Of a DNA stretch of 64,000 nt, positions 48,201-55,222 are shown piece by piece. Source of the DNA: Pararhizobium sp. IMCC3301. Lineage in GTDB: Bacteria; Pseudomonadota; Alphaproteobacteria; Rhizobiales; GCA-2746425. The notes under the pieces were generated by a model. The model was given only the letters and a program-made list of their open reading frames with translations. It did no database searches and was not told where the DNA came from. The stretch spans positions 4,121,001 through 4,185,000 of the forward strand of contig NZ_CP132336.1 in assembly GCF_030758315.1 (NCBI RefSeq), given 5' to 3'. Made by a program: the position numbers and the translations under genes. The number at the start of each line of letters is the position of its first letter. Position 1 is the first letter of the stretch.

Positions 48201-50971
48201 TCATTGGCGTTGAGATCAGCCACTGGCGCAAAGGTCCATGTGCCATCGAGATTGTCGGTGAGGGTGCCGTAGTTGGCAGCCACCGTGACGGATGTCACCG
48301 ACAGTGCATCGCCGTCGATGTCAGAAGAACTGGCCAGCAGATCCGCTTCAGTGATGATGAATGACGTATCTTCCGGGGTGGCTCCGAGATCGACATTGCC
48401 AGCGACTGGTCCGTCATTAACGGGAGTGATGTCCAGCACGGCCGTGGCGTTATCGGTTGTGGTGCCATCTGACACAGTGAATGCAAACGGTACATCATTG
48501 GCATTGAGATCAGCCACCGGCGCAAAGGTCCAGGTACCATCCAGATTATCGGTGAGGGTGCCATAGTCAGCTGAGACTGTGACGGATGTCACTGATAGTG
48601 TATCGCCGTCGATGTCTGAGGAACTGGCGAGCAGATCAGCTTCAGTGATGACAAAGCTGGTATCTTCCGGGGTAGCCCCGAGATCAACATTGCCAGCGAC
48701 AGGACCGTCATTGACTGGCGTGATGTCCAGCACGGCCGTGGCGTTATCGGTCGTCGTGCCATCTGACACAGTAAACGCAAACGGTACATCATTGGCATTG
48801 AGATCAGCCACCGGCGCAAAGGTCCAGGTGCCGTCGCCATTGTCGGTCAGCGTGCCATAATTGGCAGAGACTGTGACGGATGTCACCGACAGTGCGTCGC
48901 CATCGATGTCGGTTGAACTGGCCAGCAGATCGGCTTCGGTAATGACAAAGCTGGTATCTTCCGGGGTTGCTCCCAGATCAACATTGCCAGCGACAGGACC
49001 GTCATTGACTGGCGCAATATCCAGCACGGCTGTCGCATCGTCTGTCGTCGTGCCGTCGGAGACAGTAAACGCAAACGGCACATCATTGGCGTTGAGATCA
49101 GCCACTGGCGCAAAGGTCCATGTGCCATCGAGATTGTCGGTGAGGGTGCCGTAGTTGGCAGCCACCGTGACGGAGGTCACCGACAGTGTATCTCCATCGA
49201 TGTCAGAAGAACTGGCCAGCAGATCCGCTTCAGTGATGATGAATGACGTATCTTCCGGGGTGGCTCCGAGATCGACATTGCCGGCGACCGGCCCGTCATT
49301 GACTGCTGTGATGTCCAGCACCGCTGTTGCAGTGTCTGTCGTCGTGCCATCTGACACAGTAAAAGCAAAAGGTACATCATTGGCATTGAGATCAGCCACC
49401 GGCGCAAAGGTCCAGGTACCATCCAGATTATCGGTGAGGGTGCCATAGTCAGCTGAGACTGTGACGGATGTCACCGACAGTGCATCGCCGTCGATATCAG
49501 AAGAACTCGCCAACAGGTCCGCTTCGGTAATGACAAAGCTGGTATCTTCCGGGGTGGCACCCAGATCGACATTGCCAGCCACTGGTCCGTCATTGACTGC
49601 TGTGATGTCGAGAATGGCTGTGGCGTTATCGGTCGTCGTGCCATCTGACACAGTAAACGCAAACGGAACATCATTGGCATTGAGATCGGCCACCGGCGCA
49701 AAGGTCCATGTGCCGTCCAGATTATCGGTCAGGGTGCCGTAGTCAGCGGAAACCGAGACAGATGTGACACTGAGTGCATCGCCATCGATATCAGAAGAAC
49801 TGGCGAGCAGATTGGCTTCGGTAATGACAAAGCTGGTATCTTCCTGGGTTGCACCCAGATCGACATTGCCAGCCACTGGTCCGTCATTGACTGCTGTGAT
49901 GTCCAGTATGGCTGTTGCAGTGTCTGTTGTGGTGCCGTCAGAGACAGTAAACGCAAACGGAACATCATTGGCATTGAGATCAGCCACTGGCGCAAAGGTC
50001 CAGGTCCCGTCCAGATTGTCGGTCAGGGTGCCGTAGTTGGCAGCGACGGATACCGATGTGACACTGAGCGTATCGCCATCGATGTCTGAGGCATTTGCCA
50101 GCAGATCCGCTTCAGTGATGACAAAGCTTGTGTCTTCCTGGGTTGCACCCAGATCGACATTGCCGGCGACCGGTCCGTCATTGACTGGAGTGACCGTGAT
50201 AATTCCGCTGCCGGGGATGGAGGTCTCACCGTCACTGACAAGAAAAGTGAGATCAATCTGTCCGTTGAAATCGGCATCCGGCGTGAAAATCCATGTTCCG
50301 TCCAGATTGTCTATCAGTGTGCCGCCGCTGACCGAGAGGGTGCCGGCGGTCAGAGCATCTCCGTCCGCATCCTTGAAATTGGCAAGCAGCATGTCCTGCG
50401 TAATCAGCCTGGATGTATCTTCTGCGGTGCTGGTTGCAAACAGGTCCAGCTCTACCGGTGCTCTGTTAGGTGCGTCGTCGGTGCCGGCGCTGAAGTCTGA
50501 AGTGCTACCGGCCGGTGTCGGTGAAACGGCCAGGCTGAAAGTGTCAGGTGCCGGAGAATTTGCCGGATTGAATGCGTCAGGGCCAGCCGGGTTGATGTCC
50601 GTGCCAGGCAAAGCTGCCGCCTCATCGGATGCAATTCCGCTCGTTGATCTGCTTTCCGGGGCCAAGGACACTGTCTTCTGATTAGTGGCGCCATCGGAAG
50701 TGGAGCTGTCTTCCTGATCGGATAACGTCGCCAACGCCTGATCATCAAAAGCGAAAGGCGTGAAAATCGTGGTCGAATCCAACATGCTGTCGGGCAGGAA
50801 GGCTTCATGTCCGTTGCCCAGATTTTCGTTCCCGAAATCAACCGGGCTGTCTTTCAAAATGAAGTCATGCGCATCATCGCTTAGCCGGTTTGTACCCTGG
50901 CCGCTGGATGAGGCTGCGCCTTCCTTGGCAAGTAACTGCGGTCTGGAAGATTTCGACTCTAATTTGCTCAT
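39260..50971 (-). CDS. Giant repetitive RTX adhesin secreted by a type I system
   Basis: This 3903-residue protein has no Sec signal peptide. Residues 1-165 are Ser/Asp/Pro-rich and low complexity. A divergent cadherin-like domain occupies about 170-260. Residues 263-3300 are 31 consecutive 98-residue VCBS/cadherin-like repeats of the form VNDGPVAGNVDLGATPEDTS... with DIDGD and LDGTWTFAPVADLNANDVPF segments, which look calcium-binding. Residues 3301-3660 hold divergent domains including a cadherin-like ASVRENSTSGTVATLTATD. About 3675-3850 are RTX nonapeptides (GGAGNDIISGGGGADTIYG and similar), followed by a C-terminal type I secretion tail ending QLEQINW. It is divergent from the four secretion genes, so they probably make one system for surface attachment or biofilm. 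No LapG-type cleavage site or LapD/LapG genes were recognised. The start at 50971 lacks close alternatives. Confidence 0.95.
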   Translation of the reverse strand: MSKLESKSSRPQLLAKEGAASSSGQGTNRLSDDAHDFILKDSPVDFGNENLGNGHEAFLPDSMLDSTTIFTPFAFDDQALATLSDQEDSSTSDGATNQKTVSLAPESRSTSGIASDEAAALPGTDINPAGPDAFNPANSPAPDTFSLAVSPTPAGSTSDFSAGTDDAPNRAPVELDLFATSTAEDTSRLITQDMLLANFKDADGDALTAGTLSVSGGTLIDNLDGTWIFTPDADFNGQIDLTFLVSDGETSIPGSGIITVTPVNDGPVAGNVDLGATQEDTSFVITEADLLANASDIDGDTLSVTSVSVAANYGTLTDNLDGTWTFAPVADLNANDVPFAFTVSDGTTTDTATAILDITAVNDGPVAGNVDLGATQEDTSFVITEANLLASSSDIDGDALSVTSVSVSADYGTLTDNLDGTWTFAPVADLNANDVPFAFTVSDGTTTDNATAILDITAVNDGPVAGNVDLGATPEDTSFVITEADLLASSSDIDGDALSVTSVTVSADYGTLTDNLDGTWTFAPVADLNANDVPFAFTVSDGTTTDTATAVLDITAVNDGPVAGNVDLGATPEDTSFIITEADLLASSSDIDGDTLSVTSVTVAANYGTLTDNLDGTWTFAPVADLNANDVPFAFTVSDGTTTDDATAVLDIAPVNDGPVAGNVDLGATPEDTSFVITEADLLASSTDIDGDALSVTSVTVSANYGTLTDNGDGTWTFAPVADLNANDVPFAFTVSDGTTTDNATAVLDITPVNDGPVAGNVDLGATPEDTSFVITEADLLASSSDIDGDTLSVTSVTVSADYGTLTDNLDGTWTFAPVADLNANDVPFAFTVSDGTTTDNATAVLDITPVNDGPVAGNVDLGATPEDTSFIITEADLLASSSDIDGDALSVTSVTVAANYGTLTDNLDGTWTFAPVADLNANDVPFAFTVSDGTTTDDATAVLDIAPVNDGPVAGNVDLGATPEDTSFTITEADLLASSSDIDGDTLSVTSVSVAANYGTLTDNLDGTWTFAPVADLNAIDVPFAFTVSDGTTTDTATAILDITPVNDGPVAGNVDLGATPEDTSFIITEADLLASSSDIDGDALSVTSVTVAANYGTLTDNLDGTWTFAPVADLNANDVPFAFTVSDGTTTDDATAVLDIAPVNDGPVAGNVDLGATPEDTSFVITEADLLASSTDIDGDALSVTSVTVSANYGTLTDNGDGTWTFAPVADLNANDVPFAFTVSDGTTTDNATAVLDITPVNDGPVAGNVDLGATPEDTSFVITEADLLASSSDIDGDTLSVTSVTVSADYGTLTDNLDGTWTFAPVADLNANDVPFAFTVSDGTTTDNATAVLDITPVNDGPVAGNVDLGATPEDTSFIITEADLLASSSDIDGDALSVTSVTVAANYGTLTDNLDGTWTFAPVADLNANDVPFAFTVSDGTTTDDATAVLDIAPVNDGPVAGNVDLGATPEDTSFTITEADLLASSSDIDGDTLSVTSVSVAANYGTLTDNLDGTWTFAPVADLNAIDVPFAFTVSDGTTTDTATAILDITPVNDGPVAGNVDLGATPEDTSFIITEADLLASSSDIDGDALSVTSVTVAANYGTLTDNLDGTWTFAPVADLNANDVPFAFTVSDGTTTDDATAVLDIAPVNDGPVAGNVDLGATPEDTSFRITEADLLASSSDIDGDTLSVTSVSVSANYGTLTDNLDGTWTFAPVADLNANDVPFAFTVSDGTTTDTATAVLDITAVNDGPVAGNVDLGATQEDTSFIITEADLLASSTDIDGDTLSVTSVSVSADYGTLTDNLDGTWTFAPVADLNANDVPFAFTVSDGTTTDNATAILDITPVNDGPVAGNVDLGATPEDTSFVITEADLLASSTDIDGDTLSVTSVSVSADYGTLTDNLDGTWTFAPVADLNANDVPFAFTVSDGTTTDTATAVLDITAVNDGPVAGNVDLGATQEDTSFVITEADLLASSTDIDGDILSVTSVTVSADYGTLTDNLDGTWTFAPVADLNANDVPFAFTVSDGTTTDTATAILDITPVNDGPVAGNVDLGATPEDTSFTITEADLLAQSTDIDGDALSVTSVTVAANYGTLTDNLDGTWTFAPVADLNANDVPFAFTVSDGTTTDTATAVLDITPVNDGPVAGNVELGATQEDTSFIITEADLLAQSTDIDGDALSVTSVSVSADYGTLTDNLDGTWTFAPVADLNANDVPFAFTVSDGTTTDTATAVLDITPVNDGPVAGNVDLGATPEDTSFIITEADLLASSSDIDGDTLSVTSVTVSANYGTLTDNGDGTWTFAPVADLNADDVPFAFTVSDGTTTDTATAILDITPVNDGPVAGNVDLGATPEDTSFVITEADLLASSSDIDGDALSVTSVSVSADYGTLTDNLDGTWTFAPVADLNANDVPFAFTVSDGTTTDTATAVLDITAVNDGPVAGNVDLGTTPEDTSFVITEADLLASSTDIDGDALSVTSVTVSANYGTLTDNGDGTWTFAPVADLNADDVPFAFTVSDGTTTDTATAILDITPVNDGPVAGNVDLGATQEDTSFTITEANLLASSSDIDGDTLSVTSVSVSADYGTLTDNGDGTWTFAPVADLNANDVPFAFTVSDGTTTDNATAVLDITPVNDGPVAGDVDLGATQEDTSFTITEADLLASSSDIDGDALSVTSVSVSADYGTLTDNLDGTWTFAPVADLNANDVPFAFTVSDGTTTDTATAVLDITPVNDGPVAGNVDLGATQEDTSFTITEADLLASSSDIDGDALSVTSVSVSADYGTLTDNLDGTWTFAPVADLNANDVPFAFTVSDGTTTDTATAVLDITAVNDGPVAGDVDLGATQEDASFTITEADLLASSSDIDGDTLSVTSVSVSADYGTLTDNGDGTWTFAPVADLNANDVPFAFTVSDGTTTDNATAILDITAVNDGPVAGNVDLGATQEDTSFVITEADLLASSTDIDGDALSVTSVTVSADYGTLTDNGDGTWTFAPVADLNANDVPFAFTVSDGTTTDDATAVLDITAVNDGPVAGDVDLGATPEDTSFTITEADLLASASDIDGDTLSVTSVTVAADYGTLTDNLDGTWTFAPVADLNANDVPFAFTVSDGTTTDTATAVLDITPVNDGPVAGDVDLGATPEDTSFTITEADLLAQSTDIDGDTLSVTSVTVSADYGTLTDNLDGTWTFAPVADLNANDVPFAFTVSDGTTTDNATAILDITAVNDGPVAGNVDLGATPEDTSFVITEADLLASSTDIDGDTLSVTSVTVAADYGTLTDNGDGTWTFAPVADLNANDVPFAFTVSDGTTTDTATAVLDITPVNDAPTDIQFLTSQTLTTSNVGTLSGVTITARNINPDGTLTAESAENVSITASGLGANGDAGDVASQIEFNAAQNISEQLIFDFDANQTSVAVDVDRLYGSEGNGGEEGIWTAYRDGVEVGSGLIDNAPGEITASLQVSASDGGSFDRIVFTAKEFPGGQVNTSGSSDYYVSAVTFLNEGTASVRENSTSGTVATLTATDKEGGVFTYDLVDDNGNVVTDPHFIIVGNEIQIRADANIDYEDSTVHQLNVRVTDDGGATYTETLTVDVIDVYEPDIKFAPNSALKSNFTGKNVVATANFNAHPGSTSHSFTLINDSSNKFKIDPATGQLTYDGRMGQGNTVGPMTIRATDNNGRVYEEEVTFYFGRAQDDVVSVTGSGGRVVYGFEGNDTLQGGTGGDTIMGGTGNDVIILSDGPDILDGGAGTDTLEVQSSADITINLAAGTARGGGSNGTTVSGFEKVQGGSGNDTIIGSNAAETLSGGAGNDIISGGGGADTIYGEDGNDTLTGGTGNDFLSGGAGDDIFIYELGDGNDTIVGGAGWTDVLELQGFDSASYGTGWTLTLTSGSIEGQTGDSLDLSADAAGTVTFDDGAQINFDQLEQINW
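41072..50185 (-). repeat. 31 tandem 294-bp coding repeats, without indels
   Basis: The conserved TCATTGAC anchor of the first repeat boundary (50178-50185) and of the last (41064-41071) are 9114 bp apart, exactly 31 x 294. The repeat protein is almost constant while synonymous and a few paired residue choices (T/V/I/F at one site, ATP/ATQ, ASSS/ASST/AQST) vary between units. Confidence 0.93.
46059..49174 (-). repeat. Exact tandem duplication of a five-repeat (1470-bp) block
   Basis: Sequence from about 46059 to 47704 reappears 1470 bp further on (47529-49174) with no difference found where lines were compared. Mismatches bound it at 46058/47528 (G/A) and 47705/49175 (T/G). Since 1470 is five 294-bp units, this is a recent in-frame expansion by unequal crossing-over, or an assembly effect. 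Confidence 0.85.
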
Positions 50972-51236
50972 GCTTTGCTCCGACTACCGCGACCGATACG
51001 CAGTTTGTCTCAAGCATAGAGAGCGTTGATCCATAATGGCGCGTTAATGGACACGTTAGAATCCAACGCAGACGCGGAATCAGGGGAGAATCCTGCCAAC
51101 TTGGTAACCAAATCCTTGTCACAAAATGCGATAGTTTCACGCTTCCTTAAGGTTAAAATGCGCAGACTTGTCAAGTCATGAAACGGCGCTCCCGCTGTAG
51201 ACTGTGGCGCAATTGTATAGAGTAAAGCAGCAGGTA

Positions 51237-52985
51237 ATGGCGAGGTCTCAGACTAATCCAAGGTCATATTCAGTCTTGTGGTCGGGGCGGATTGATAAAT
51301 TCGGGCTCGCCGCAGGACGGTATCTTCGCGTCAGCCCCGCAGTGGTTCTGATATCGACCGTAATCAATATCCTCGGTATGATGCTGCCACTATCAATACT
51401 GATTGTTTATGATCGTATTGTGCCGAACGCATCTTACGAATCCCTTTTGCTGCTTGTTTTGATACTGATCGGCTTTGCTGTCATCGAAGCTGGGTTGCGG
51501 GTCTGCCGAGCCTATATGCTGGGCTGGTCGGCTGCGAAATTTGAATTGCGGACAACTCTCCAGGCGCTGAACAGGATTCTGACTGCGGACTACTCGTCCT
51601 TGACATCTGTGCCGCCTGTCCGTCAGGCGGAGCGCCTGAAAGCCGTTACGCGCTACGCCGACTTCATGGGCAGCCAGTCCAGGCTTGCGATAATTGACTT
51701 GCCCTATGTCGCCCTGTTCATCACCGTGATGGCGCTGATCGGGGGCTGGCTTGCGCTGGTACCAATTGTGGTCATAGGCATTTTTTCTGTTGTTATCATG
51801 CTCCTGTCCGGTCGCTTCCGCCAGGTTCTTGAAGATCGCAAGCTACAGGACACCAAGATTTATGATTTTATCGCCGAAGTGCTTGGTGGCATCAACACCA
51901 TCAAGGGTGCCGCGATGGAACCACAGATGTTGCGACGGTTTGAACGTTTGCAACGTATCGGCAGCATAACCGATTTCCGGTCAGTTGAGGTCGCTGCGCA
52001 CAGCCAGACGCTGATGGGATTGTTTGGCAACGTCACGATAATTTCCATGGTCACGACTGGCGGTTGGCTGGCGGCCACCAGCGATCTTTCGGTCGGCACG
52101 CTTGCTGCTTGTACCATGCTTGCAGGGCGCACCATTCAACCGGTTGTCCGAGTGGCGGGCATCTGGAACGAATTGCAGAGAACCGCCATCGCCTTGCAGG
52201 ATATCAAGGAACTTTTTTCGGGTGCTGTGTCCGCCGATTTGCCTGCGCCCGATGCGGCATCGGCCGCGCATGACCATTTCGAACCGCTGCGATTGGAAGC
52301 CCGTGATCTGGTGGTGGAACGTGGCGGTCGCGTGCTGATTGAGAATATCAATTTTGCTCTTCAACCCGGCTGTTTCATGGGAATTGAAGGTCCTGATGGC
52401 GACGGAAAATCCACTCTCATGCGTGTTCTCAGCGGAGATGTACCACCAAAATCCGGCACAGTGCTTTTCAATGACACTCCAATGGATGGAGCCGTTCGTC
52501 ACGCACACCGGATAGCCTTTGCAAGTACAGGGCAGGGACTGTTCAATGGTACGATTCTCGATAATCTCACTCTGTTCGGTGCAGGTGCAACAATCGAGGA
52601 TGCCTGTTGGGCCGTCGATCTTTTGGGAATGCGGCCCTCGATTGATTCCTTGCCCCTCGGTTTCGACACCGCTGTCGGCAACACCGCAGCCATGGCTCTT
52701 GCCAGCGGATTTATGCAGAGACTGATTCTCGCGCGCGCTTTGGCGCAGCGGCCCGGTCTGCTTATTCTGGATGAGCCTCAGGCATTTCTCGACAATGAAG
52801 CAGACCGTGATGTGCTGTCCGGCCTGAAACAACTTATGGGCAGCATGACCGTCGTGCTTGCAACGAACCGTCCGTCCTATCTGCGTCTCGTAGACATCCA
52901 TTTCAAAGTCGAGGGCGGTCGGCTGATTGAAGGTCAAAGTGCGCCAGCAACTCCGGCTGCAAAGCGGGTGGGGTCGGCGGCATGA
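51237..52985 (+). CDS. Type I secretion ABC transporter/permease, subunit 1 (degenerate ATPase motifs)
   Basis: About 582 residues from the ATG at 51237; a GTG at 51204 is possible and the start is uncertain because neither has a strong ribosome site. The N-terminal half has five to six membrane helices of the exporter fold. The ATPase half keeps Walker A GPDGDGKST (about 385) and Walker B LLILDEPQ (Asp about 512). Other sites have drifted: the Q-loop reads IAFASTGQGLF, the signature is LASGF instead of LSGGQ, and the switch His is Asn (VVLATNRPS). Its stop overlaps the second transporter gene by four bases, so a heterodimer is likely. Confidence 0.88.
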   Translation: MARSQTNPRSYSVLWSGRIDKFGLAAGRYLRVSPAVVLISTVINILGMMLPLSILIVYDRIVPNASYESLLLLVLILIGFAVIEAGLRVCRAYMLGWSAAKFELRTTLQALNRILTADYSSLTSVPPVRQAERLKAVTRYADFMGSQSRLAIIDLPYVALFITVMALIGGWLALVPIVVIGIFSVVIMLLSGRFRQVLEDRKLQDTKIYDFIAEVLGGINTIKGAAMEPQMLRRFERLQRIGSITDFRSVEVAAHSQTLMGLFGNVTIISMVTTGGWLAATSDLSVGTLAACTMLAGRTIQPVVRVAGIWNELQRTAIALQDIKELFSGAVSADLPAPDAASAAHDHFEPLRLEARDLVVERGGRVLIENINFALQPGCFMGIEGPDGDGKSTLMRVLSGDVPPKSGTVLFNDTPMDGAVRHAHRIAFASTGQGLFNGTILDNLTLFGAGATIEDACWAVDLLGMRPSIDSLPLGFDTAVGNTAAMALASGFMQRLILARALAQRPGLLILDEPQAFLDNEADRDVLSGLKQLMGSMTVVLATNRPSYLRLVDIHFKVEGGRLIEGQSAPATPAAKRVGSAA

Positions 52986-55183
52986 ATATGAAACCCACCT
53001 CGCAACTGCCCGACAGCGAAAATATCAATGCCAGCAGTGGCACAAACCGGGTACACGAAAATCTGGAGGCACTTGGCCACGAATTTGCGTCCAACCGCCA
53101 TCCGAACGCCAATCTGTTTGCACAGCAGAAGCACCGTTGGGAGGGCTGTCTGAGAAAGCTTCTCGACGCCAGGAACTGGCCCGGTACAGAGCGCAGAATC
53201 ATCGAGGCCAGTCCTCATTTGCTGGAAATAGCGGATCTCGATGAAATGAGGGCGGTGCTGTCCCGTCTCGATTTCCTGACGGCGTTGCACCGGATTCGAC
53301 TTCAGAATCTGGATCCGAATGCACTGCCTTGCATAGCGGTCATCGACGATTTGCCTTTTGTTCTATTGCGCTTCAGTGACGCAAACCACCTTGAAGTGTT
53401 TGACGGCGAACGGCGTGAGCAGCGCATTATCCAGGCAAAGAAGGCGCCCGTTGAAGTTTGTTTTGTTGAGCCGGCCCGTAACAACGTGTCCCCACCCGGG
53501 GTGCAGGAAAATTGGTTCCGCCGGGCAATGTACCAATTTCTGAAACCGATCCTCGGCGTGTTCATTCTGACCCTGTTCGCAAATATTCTGTCACTGGCCA
53601 CACCCATTTATGTGATGTCGGTCTATGACCGGGTAGTCGGTGCCAAGGCGACAGAAACCCTTTTCTCGTTTTTGGCAATTATCGTTTTGACGATCAGTTT
53701 TGAAATGTTCCTCCGGCACAAACGCAGCAATCTGATTGCTTATGTCGGCGCACGGTTCCACAATGTTTTGAGCAATCATGCGCTCAAACAGATTTTGGGG
53801 CTCCCGGTTCCGATGCTGGAAAATTCCAGTGTATCGGCTCAGTTAACCCGTTTCCGGCAGTTCGAAACCATCAGATCGTTTTTTACCGGACATATCGTGT
53901 CAGCGGTTCTGGATTTGCCGTTTATGCTGATTTTTCTGGCACTGGTTTTCTGGATCGGTGGGGCTCTCGGTTACGTTCCGCTGGCGCTGAGTGTGATCTT
54001 TATTTGTATCGCGGTCTTTTCTGTCCCCAAAACTCGCAACAATGTCGCAGAGGGCGGACGTGCCAGTGCCCGGTCGAACAGTTTCATCGACGAAACACTG
54101 GAAAAGATTTCTGCGATCAGACAACTTCAGGCGGAAACGCTTTGGCATAATCGCTTCACCGGTTTCGTCAGTGACGATACGATTTTAAGGTTTAAGGCCC
54201 GGTTTTTCGACGGCACCATGCATACCCTGTCCCAAAGCCTGGTATCTATTGCCGGTGTAGCGACGCTCGGGCTGGGTGCGCTTCAGGTTATTGCCGGAGA
54301 GTTATCCATTGGTGCGTTGATTGCCATTATGATGGTTGTCTGGCGTATTCTATCTCCAATTCAGACCATCTTTCTGTCCTTGAACAGAATGGCGCAATTT
54401 GGTGAAACCGTTCATCAAATCAATATGCTGATGCGTCTGCCGGTAGAGCGCAAGATTGCCGTGCGTAATCGTCTGCATGCGCCTCTGACCGGAGGCCTCT
54501 CCTTGCAGGGGGTGAGTTTCCGCTACCCCGGTGCAGCTGAACCGGCCATCAGAAATCTCACTCTGGAGATAGGACCAGGTGAGCTGGTCTGTATCTCCGG
54601 GAGTACCGGAGCCGGTAAAACGACATTGTCAAAACTGGTGGCTGGTTTTTATCAACCTCAAGCGGGAGTGATATTGCTGGATGGACTTAATCTGCGGCAA
54701 CTGGATGTCGGAGAAATACGGACCGGGATGGGCTATGTTCCCCAGACGCCACAATTGTTTTATGGCTCTTTGCGGCAAAATCTGACGCTCGCCATGCCTG
54801 AAGCGGATGATGACCGGCTGACCAACGCACTACTGGATGCCGGAATTGATATTGCGGGCCCCGAATTTCCCAGAGGACTTGATACAATTATCCGCGACGG
54901 CGGCGCCTATCTCAGCGATGGATTGCGCATGGAAGTCTGCATGGCGCGGGCTTATCTGAAACGCAGCAGTCTTTATTTGCTCGATGATCCAGGCGCCTAT
55001 CTCGATTTCGATGGGGATGCACACCTGATCCGCCATCTGAACCGTCTGAGAGGCAAGGCAACTGTCATCCTGATTTCCAGCCGGCCCGGACTGATGCGAG
55101 CCTGCGACCGTTTGATCCATCTGCACAAGGGCGCGGTGGTGGCTGACGGCCCACCGGAAGATGTTCTGAAATTGATCGCATGA
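52982..55183 (+). CDS. Type I secretion ABC transporter/permease, subunit 2, with C39-like N-terminal domain
   Basis: This 733-residue protein has an N-terminal region (about 40-170) that looks like the catalytically inactive C39 peptidase-like domain of RTX exporters (PCIAVIDDLPFVLLR, LEVFDG), then a six-helix membrane domain and an ATPase. Walker A GSTGAGKT (540-547) and the Q-loop GYVPQTPQLFYG are normal. The signature is LSDGL, Walker B is LYLLDDP (Asp-Asp in place of Asp-Glu, about 668-669), and the switch His is Ser (VILISSRPG). It pairs with subunit 1 to export the giant adhesin. Confidence 0.9.
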   Translation: MNMKPTSQLPDSENINASSGTNRVHENLEALGHEFASNRHPNANLFAQQKHRWEGCLRKLLDARNWPGTERRIIEASPHLLEIADLDEMRAVLSRLDFLTALHRIRLQNLDPNALPCIAVIDDLPFVLLRFSDANHLEVFDGERREQRIIQAKKAPVEVCFVEPARNNVSPPGVQENWFRRAMYQFLKPILGVFILTLFANILSLATPIYVMSVYDRVVGAKATETLFSFLAIIVLTISFEMFLRHKRSNLIAYVGARFHNVLSNHALKQILGLPVPMLENSSVSAQLTRFRQFETIRSFFTGHIVSAVLDLPFMLIFLALVFWIGGALGYVPLALSVIFICIAVFSVPKTRNNVAEGGRASARSNSFIDETLEKISAIRQLQAETLWHNRFTGFVSDDTILRFKARFFDGTMHTLSQSLVSIAGVATLGLGALQVIAGELSIGALIAIMMVVWRILSPIQTIFLSLNRMAQFGETVHQINMLMRLPVERKIAVRNRLHAPLTGGLSLQGVSFRYPGAAEPAIRNLTLEIGPGELVCISGSTGAGKTTLSKLVAGFYQPQAGVILLDGLNLRQLDVGEIRTGMGYVPQTPQLFYGSLRQNLTLAMPEADDDRLTNALLDAGIDIAGPEFPRGLDTIIRDGGAYLSDGLRMEVCMARAYLKRSSLYLLDDPGAYLDFDGDAHLIRHLNRLRGKATVILISSRPGLMRACDRLIHLHKGAVVADGPPEDVLKLIA

Positions 55184-55222
55184 CACAGTCCACTCACAAT
55201 CACCATTCATTAGGAAACCGCG

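Noticed and set aside
41072-50185. CRISPR-like regular repetition
   Set aside because: The units are 294 bp, contiguous and in frame within one gene; there are no short repeats separated by unique spacers.
41229-50681. Series of 90-97-codon plus-strand frames every 294 bp, including a 214-codon one
   Set aside because: These are antisense shadows of the adhesin repeats and recur only because the DNA repeats.
39260-50971. LapA-type adhesin with LapG-cleavable retention module
   Set aside because: The N-terminal DEAAALPG is not a convincing TAAG/AAAG site in a folded retention module, and no lapD/lapG genes are in view.
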